Positions 57,265 to 64,000 of a stretch of 64,000 bases of DNA are shown piece by piece. The stretch's first letter is position 1; every line of letters starts with the position of its first letter. Source of the DNA: Gossypium raimondii (lineage: Eukaryota; Streptophyta; Magnoliopsida; Malvales; Malvaceae); contig NC_068570.1 in assembly GCF_025698545.1 (NCBI RefSeq), positions 53,773,924 to 53,837,923 of the forward strand, written 5' to 3'. The position numbers and the translations under genes were made by a program. Below the pieces are notes generated by a model, which saw only the letters and a program-made list of their open reading frames with translations, was not told the origin of the DNA and made no database searches.

Positions 57265-60200
57265 TCTGCTTTTCAAGGAACAAAAATTGAAGGTATAATT
57301 GTTTCCTTTTCCTTGTAGCCACTCTTTTTTCTGTATTCACTCTATGGCTAAACACAAAATCGATTTTGGTACAACGATGTATCTTGGTACATGGCTTTTT
57401 TCTAATAGTCTGATTGGAGGATTCATGTAGGAAAGGGATTATGAATATTATAGGATCTCTTTTCTCTCTTTATATACATACATAAGGTGTAATCGTCTAG
57501 GTGAGCCTGAATATATACTTAAGTTCGAATTTGATTAGCTTAATAGTTAAGCATAGGGTTACTAATATATATTAAGGGTAATAATGTAATTTAATAAAAT
57601 AAAAATATGTAAAGCTCACGAGTCGTGAATCAAGTATTCCTAAGCTCAAATTTGACTCAATAGCTCAAGTTGCTCAAGCTTGAGCTAGGCTTGATAATTA
57701 GCTAATCAATTTTAATTTTCTTTTTTTGAGGTAAACGGGCATTAGTTATTTATTTATACTCAATCATATACAGGCATATGCGTTGGGGACTGTCATGGGG
57801 GAATCCACAGTATGGAACGAAGGGAAGTACAGTAGATTGATAGTATACGAGGACATTGTCCCCACCTTAGTATTTTATTGTTAATAAAACTTAAATTAAT
57901 TAACTCCTGTGTTGGTTGTATACGAAGGTTTTTGGAGAGTTTGTGGTTGGAGGAAACGGTGAGACATTTAATGACAAAATTATTAGGAAAATTGCACCGA
58001 CATACCATAGATTTCGACTAGGTTGTAGACATATCATCGGGGGGGGGGGCCCAGAACCGACAGTATTGGGACCACAAACGTGCAAAATCTATTATAGCGT
58101 CTAGGGTAAATTAATTATGTTTAAATTTGAATCTAATTTTTCAACAGACCTAACTGGTTAAAGAAAAACAAATTAGTTTCTTCCTGTGTTGTTTTTCTAG
58201 TTCACATGTTGTGAGTGTGGTAACTTCTTCTCATATCATGCTTAATCTATGGGAATGGTTCTAATAAGGTTCTTATTATTATTATTATTATTGCGGTTCT
58301 AAGTTTTTGAACTGAACAATATTAATTCTACCTTTTTTCCCATTTTAAATTTATTATGAATAAAGAATTCTGATTCTATTTAATGTCTTTGTTAGATGAA
58401 TTTATTTTTAAAGAGATTTATTACAGTTATATATGGAAATAAATATTAAAATTTTTATTAATTTTGTTTAAATAAATAGGAAGAGTTGAAGTTGTTCTTG
58501 TATTATTTTACCCAAAGCTCAACTTTAATTTGATAAATAAAGGAGTAAAATCTTACATCGAAAACATCTTTAAAACTGTAGTTTTTTCAATTAACTTGAA
58601 AATTTTATTGGAAAATAAAAAGTGGTTCTTAATAACATAGCTACCCTATGTTATAATATTAGTGGTATAATTTTGTATTATAGATGTTAAAAATTAAGAT
58701 TTACTGAGTAACTAAGATATAATTAACATCCAAGTCCTAAGAAAAAGGGAGTTGACAGGGTTGGTCCACATAAATGGAGTTAATAGATTAAACCAAAACC
58801 AAATTTGAAATTAATCTTAGATACATATTTAAGCCTATTATTCTTTTTGCTATACATAAATCTAAGTGTGTTAAATGGAGTCTTATAATATTTTTTTCTT
58901 TTTTAGATTTAATATATTTTTATAATGCTTAAAACACTGTTTGGATAAATTTTTAACTTAAAATTGTCTTGGAAAATGTGTTTTTATTGAATAAAATTTA
59001 TAAATAAAATGAATTTTAGAATATACATAGAAATGCTATTCAAGAGATGTAAAACATTGTAGGTGGGGTAGATAAGTGAAATTGTAGAAATAAGTAAATA
59101 TTATTTAATAGAATTTTCATAATTACTCTAGTAATACGTTACGCCTGTGTATAATATTCACTATTAAACTTTGCAAGCTATTTAAATAATTTCAAATATA
59201 AAATTAATACTTTATTTATGAATAAACATTTTGAGTTCATCACGAAATATACACAATTATATGAATAAGTTGTCGTTAATTGAAAGCTTATCTTTTAGTT
59301 ATGATATATGGGAAATTAATTTATCTAGATAATTAATGCATGGAGATTTTTATTTTTAAGTTATTTGATTTTAAACCTTTAATTAGTTTAATTAATCAAA
59401 AGGAATGGTTTAAATACACTCTCTATATGGGTACTACACTCTTCAATTTGAAGGAACAAATCCTAATTAAGACTACATTTCATTTCTTAAAGGACTTAAA
59501 TCGTCCGTTCCTAAAAGAAGCAGAAAATATTTAAAAGAAACAAACCTTAAAAGTCGATTACATTCTAATTTTTTGAAAAAACAAGAAAATCCAGTAAATT
59601 CTCCTCTGCCAATCCACTCTTTCATCAACTACAATTGTTCCATCTTGGAAAGATCTGTGCTTTTTGCACCTTTGATGGAATTTCTTTGTAGAAAGACCGT
59701 CGGAATTTTCGTCCAGTTCTTCCCTTCCTCCGCCACCTCATGTGCCGTTTAGTTCGCCAATCGGCAATGTTTTCGAATTTTCGGCATCTTCTTTAATTTC
59801 TTGAATAACCACCGCTGTACTCGATTTATCCACTTCTGAATATTAAATTTTTTTGTTACTGTCAATAAATCTCTTTCCACTATCAGATTTCGAAAACTGC
59901 TTGAAGACATGCTTTCGCCTTAAATTAATGGGAATAAGTATTTAGACATAAGAAAGTATAGGTAGACAATTTGTCTTTTTTGCCCATAAATTTTTATTCT
60001 AACTTCCAAACGTCAAATGTATTGAAAACCAGACTCAAATCAAGCTAATCTAGTAAACAGAATGTGTACTATACTAGGTGTCAAAATAATTGTATCAATT
60101 AATTAATTTTATTTATTTATTTATTAAAACCAAGCTATAATATATATATATATATATATATATTTGAATAAAATAAAGTTTTTAATAATATATAAATATT

Positions 60201-60684
60201 TAAAATAATATTTAATAGCCATAAGGGTAAATGTAGCCTTTCACATTTATATATTTTACCAATTGGGTCTCTCTTTTTAACTAGATTCAGACCTCAATCT
60301 TTTTTAAAAAGCGAATTTAACTATTAACCTATCAAGAAAAAATAAAATTTCTATTTTTAACAAAATAGTGATTAAAATGTCAAACTTTTAAACTTGGCAA
60401 TACATATTAAAATTCACGTGTACTTCACATTAATTTTTTTAATATAAGACAATAGTGTAATGTCAACATAAAGTATACATGGACTTCTATGCAGGTTACC
60501 TCCCCAGTATGGTTAAAAAAATTATTTTACTCAACATTGCCGTTAAAAAGAATGTGGTTAACTCTACTTGGAAGGTTAATGAATAAATTTAGCTAAAAAT
60601 ATAAGAATCAAATTGATCAAAGATGTAAACGTTACGGGCTAAACTTATTTTTATCTTTATTTTTTAAATAGTATTTTTTAAGGT
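57265..60684. other. 3' flank and spacer
   Basis: No gene. 57,890-58,110 is less AT-rich, with a 10-G run at 58,039, but no ORF of merit. A TA microsatellite lies at 60,139-60,162. The rest is AT-rich. Confidence 0.5.
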
Positions 60685-62060
60685 TAATGGATCAGGGGTT
60701 AATATATATTTTGGCCTTCAAACTTGTCCATTTGTACCTAGTTGGTCTATATTTTATGTTACCTAGTTGGTCCCTATACTTGTATTCTATCAACCAGGTT
60801 GGTACTTCTACACTAGTATCGTTATTTTGTGCTGATGTGGCACTATAAGCCAATCCAATGGTGCCCCATAGCAACCTCTCAATGAGTCATAAGGCAAACA
60901 TAAATTAAAAACATAAAAAATCTATAAATTAATTAAAATGTTTATTTTTTACATCAAAAATGGAATCAGTCGATTTATTCCAAATGTGTTTTTGGTAATT
61001 TTATATATGTCGTTAATTTTTATAAAATATTTTTAAAATTTATATTGTTTTGAAAATATATAAAATATAAACTTATAAAAATATTTAAATATATAAAACC
61101 TATAATATATATAAATTTATAAAAAATATATTATAAAATTTTATAAATATATTTGTATAAAAATATAAACATATGCTTATAACTTTATACATTTTATATA
61201 TTTATATAATGGAAATTATTTGATACACTACCGTGGAGTTTTTGGACTACATAAGCAAAGTCGAATTGACAAATGTTCTATAGGGTTATAGTAAATTATT
61301 AAAAATAAATATTTAATAAAAGGAGGGACATGTCCAGGGGCGAAGTCAAAATATTTTTTAGGGGTCAAAATTAAATTTTAATTTTTAATAGTCTATATCT
61401 TTATAATTATTAAAGGATTAAATCAAATTTTTATCATTTTTAGCGGGCCAAAGTTTAGTTTTATCTTTACTAATTTAAAATTTTAAAATTTATAAAGAGT
61501 CTAATGGATAATTTTCCATTTTAGGGAAGACCGGGCCCCTGCCAGCTCCCTTAAATATGGCCATGCCAATTTTTTAAAATTGCTTGTGGAAAAAAAAATA
61601 TTATCAGTATACTTAATATTCACCCTTTATATATATATATATATATGATAGGTTTTTATATATCTAAATATTTATATATATATATTTATAAGCTTATATG
61701 TTATATATATTTAAATAACAATACCCTGAATAACTAATATTTTATAAAAATAGTAAAAAAATATAAAATTATCAAAAATTCATCTAGATTGAATCCAGTC
61801 GTCCATATACAATCCATTCTAGATGTGAAAAAAATATACATTTTTAATTAAATTTTAAAAAAATTGTTACATGACGTAATAAAAGGCTACCATGTGGCAA
61901 TGTAAGATTGATTAGTAATGCCACATCAGCACAAACTAACGGTGTTAGTGTGGAGATACCAACTTGATTAACGGAAAACAAATTTAGGGACTCACTAGAT
62001 CTAAAAAAAAATTAAGAACCAACTAGATAGATTAGTTGAAAACGAAAATCTATATATTTC
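60685..62060. mobile_element. Foldback (MULE-like) element with nested insertions
   Basis: The left arm, about 60,690-61,020, recurs inverted at about 61,740-62,050. Shared phrases are CTAGTTGGTxC, GTTGGTA, TTTGTGCTGATGTGGCA, then ATAAAAATGTxTATTTTTxxCATC and TGGAxTxxxTCGA. The arms make this an about 1.4-kb non-autonomous element. It contains a second foldback-related repeat (61,215-61,620), itself split by a third repeat (61,333-61,562). Confidence 0.7.
61333..61562 (+). repeat. Dispersed repeat with GGGGC...GCCCC ends
   Basis: From CAGGGGCGAAGTCAAAATA to GGGCCCCTGCCAGCTCCC. I recall this as a very common repeat in cotton and other eudicots; 24,180-24,400 is a related copy. It splits a repeat of the 42,440-43,010 family (left part 61,215-61,330, right part 61,566-61,620, including TTTTAAAATTGCTTGTG). 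Confidence 0.65.
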
Positions 62061-62549
62061 AGTTTTTTACTTTTTATTATGTTTAAATTTGATATTTAAT
62101 CCTTATATTTTAATTTTAACATAATTTGATTTCTAAAATTTTATAATGTTATTAATTAATTCAATAGTTAATATCATTAAATATAATGTGGTTCTATATA
62201 ATTTGAAAGTAAATTTTTCTTGAAAAAATTAAAATAAGGGATGAACTTTTAAATGTAAGAAGTATATAAAAATTTACAGTCGTGATTGTTTGAATCGAAC
62301 TGAGCTATTGTACCGAGAGCGGATTAAAATATCAATACTGAGTCGTGAATCGATATAGAGGGGTTAAACTGGTTTTAAATTTTTTATTTTATAAATCGGA
62401 GTGAGTGGGATGGGATCCAACCCGGTTGATTTACAGCATGAGCAAGTGTCCCACACACAGCAAAATGTCTTCAATGATAACGACATTTGGAATTCCTTTT
62501 CTCTCTTTTAATAGTAAAGTTTTAAGCAAATTTTACTCTCCGATCCAAA
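62061..62549. other. Upstream region of the PMT gene
   Basis: AT-rich until about 62,400, then more balanced. No clear TATA box identified. The ORF starting at 62,405 overlaps the true first exon in another frame. Confidence 0.4.
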
Positions 62550-63902
62550 ATGCCGATTTCCGTCCAAAACATGTTCAAAGAACGCAAATTCCCTTTCCTT
62601 TTCGCTTTCTCATTTCTTCTCATTTCCGTCACCATCCTCCTCTTTTCCTACTCCTCCTCTTCCCCTTCCCTCCTCCTCTCCACCAATTTCCAAGTTTCCG
62701 ATCCTCTTCCTCCACCGCCGCGTCCGTTACCCACACGATCTCCGAACAATGTCCCCGTCTCCTCCACGAAACCGGTTTCCAAGACCACCGCCGCAGCTTC
62801 TGACGTGGACTTGAATGTGAGTTTGGATATAAAATGGGAGAACTGTCAGTTAGGTCCGTTGGCGGTGGATTATATACCGTGCTTGGATAATTGGAAAGCG
62901 ATTAAAGAATTGAAATCCAGGAGGCGGATGGAGCATAGGGAAAGGCATTGTCCGAAGCCCAGTCCGAGATGTTTGGCGCCTTTGCCGATTGGTTATAAGG
63001 TTCCGGTTCATTGGCCTAAAAGCAGGGACATGGTGAGCTTCAGCTTTTTTATTTTTGGTAAGATTTTTGTTTAATTGATTTTTATTTAAACAAAATTACT
63101 TGCAACATGGTTTAGTCATTGAAAAAGTGTGAAATAAGGTTTAATTTTATATATTTCTTTGTTTTGATAGTTTAGAGACTTAGTTCTTAAATTTTAGTGC
63201 GAAAGTGATTTATAGAACTGAAAAGTCGAATTTATATGATAAAATTCTTAACATTTAGTGAACTTCTAGATAATTTTTTGTCTATCTAGAAAATAGTAGT
63301 ATGCTCTGTTACGATGGCGATTTTAAACATTTCGTTTCTTTAATCATAAGCCTGTTCAATTGCTATGTTATTTTGAGGCTTATTTTTTCTTGAAATGTCA
63401 ATTGCCTACACCCAATCTATATTTGGACAGAGGGTATTGAATATGACTCTAGAGGACGGTCCAAATATATAGAAAAACTTTAAAAAATAAAAATAAAAAT
63501 AAAAAATTGAACATGCTTGTATCCGGCATATACCCATAATTAACAAGCACACCCAAGTTAGAGTAACATAGCCTATTATACGTGAGGAGTGAGATGCGAA
63601 GAACGGAAGTCTGATGTTCACCAGGAACAGGTTTTGGGAAGCTGGGTGCTAAAAGATATAAAATGAACGAAATTTCTGATGTATAAACATTTCTAGTGTT
63701 GTTTTACTTGCTAAATATGCAGGTGATATAACGTATTCGTGCTCGTTTGTAGATTTGGTATAGCAATGTTCCTCATCCTAAGCTTGTGGAATACAAAAAG
63801 GAACAGAATTGGGTGCGAAAATCTGGTGATTATTTTGTTTTCCCTGGTGGCGGTACTCAATTTAAGAACGGTGTTCAAAGCTACATTGATTTCATACATA
63901 AG
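62550..63902 (+). CDS. Putative methyltransferase, PMT28-like (5' part; continues beyond window)
   Basis: Exon 1 is 62,550-63,032 (161 codons) and exon 2 is 63,753-63,902 (50 codons), joined in phase 0 with GT-AG. A further donor (GTATGT) follows, so the gene runs off the right edge. Residues 14-33 are a single membrane anchor (FLFAFSFLLISVTILLF), then a Ser/Pro-rich stem: a type II Golgi protein. The start of the family domain follows: DYIPCLDNWKAIKELKSRR, then HRERHCP, PLPIGYKVPVHWPKSRDM, and in exon 2 IWYSNVPHPKLVEYKKEQNW and FVFPGGGTQFKNGV. This is the QUA2/PMT family of putative SAM-dependent methyltransferases, implicated in pectin methylation. The sequence looks nearest to PMT28 from memory. 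An in-frame Met at residue 8 is an alternative start. Confidence 0.9.
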
Positions 63903-64000
63903 GTATGTGCTGGATTTTCCAATCCTTTGGCAAGTTAACACTTGATTTCTGATTTCTCCTCTGCTATTGGTTGAAGTGTGGATCTCAAAAAGACTACTAA
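63903..64000 (+). other. Start of intron 2 of the PMT-like gene
   Basis: Begins GTATGTGC after the exon 2 end. No acceptor before the window edge. Confidence 0.7.

Overview
This is plant nuclear DNA. Three host genes have GT-AG introns, the spacers are AT-rich, and the left 24 kb is packed with LTR retrotransposons. The LTR families, and a DUF7745-type ORF joined to a Ty3/Gypsy pol, look like those I associate with Malvaceae and especially cotton (Gossypium). The species is an inference; a eudicot nuclear chromosome is secure.

1-24 kb is a retrotransposon nest. Element A (minus strand, 1 to about 13.2 kb) is a degenerate Tat/Ogre-type Ty3/Gypsy element. In its own 5'->3' order it has a 5' LTR, primer-binding site, structured leader, ORF1, gag, protease, probable intron, reverse transcriptase, RNase H, a second (archaeal-type) RNase H and integrase. 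Its 3' LTR is off the left edge. Element B (minus, about 13.2-18.26 kb) is a related, internally deleted element with its own LTR and primer site. Next to B's LTR lies a nearly full-length but dead nuclear copy of plastid rpl14 (18.29-18.64 kb). An Athila-like retroelement ORF remnant follows (19.5-20.9 kb). Then comes a solo LTR of element A's family in the opposite orientation, flanked by a 5-bp target duplication (21.57-24.04 kb).

24-40 kb is gene-free spacer with foldback (MULE-like) elements, SINE-like repeats and LTR remnants. It also holds a non-autonomous CACTA transposon (32.89-34.86 kb) that carries exons of a host TM9SF (transmembrane-9 superfamily) gene.

40-64 kb is the gene-bearing arm. 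A two-exon LBD (LOB-domain) transcription factor gene is on the minus strand at 40.57-41.22 kb. An 11-exon multiple inositol polyphosphate phosphatase gene is on the plus strand at 52.56-57.26 kb. The first two exons of a PMT28-like putative methyltransferase gene are on the plus strand at 62.55-63.90 kb, and that gene continues off the right edge. Between them lie a plastid ycf2 fragment (45.5 kb), several hairpin MITEs and a MULE-type MITE with a 10-bp target duplication (48.8 kb).

The host genes are independent neighbours, not a pathway. The most notable observations are the gene-capturing CACTA element, the paired stem-loops conserved in the leaders of elements A and B, the primer-site-like repeats inside the LTRs, and the two plastid-DNA insertions with distinct decay patterns.
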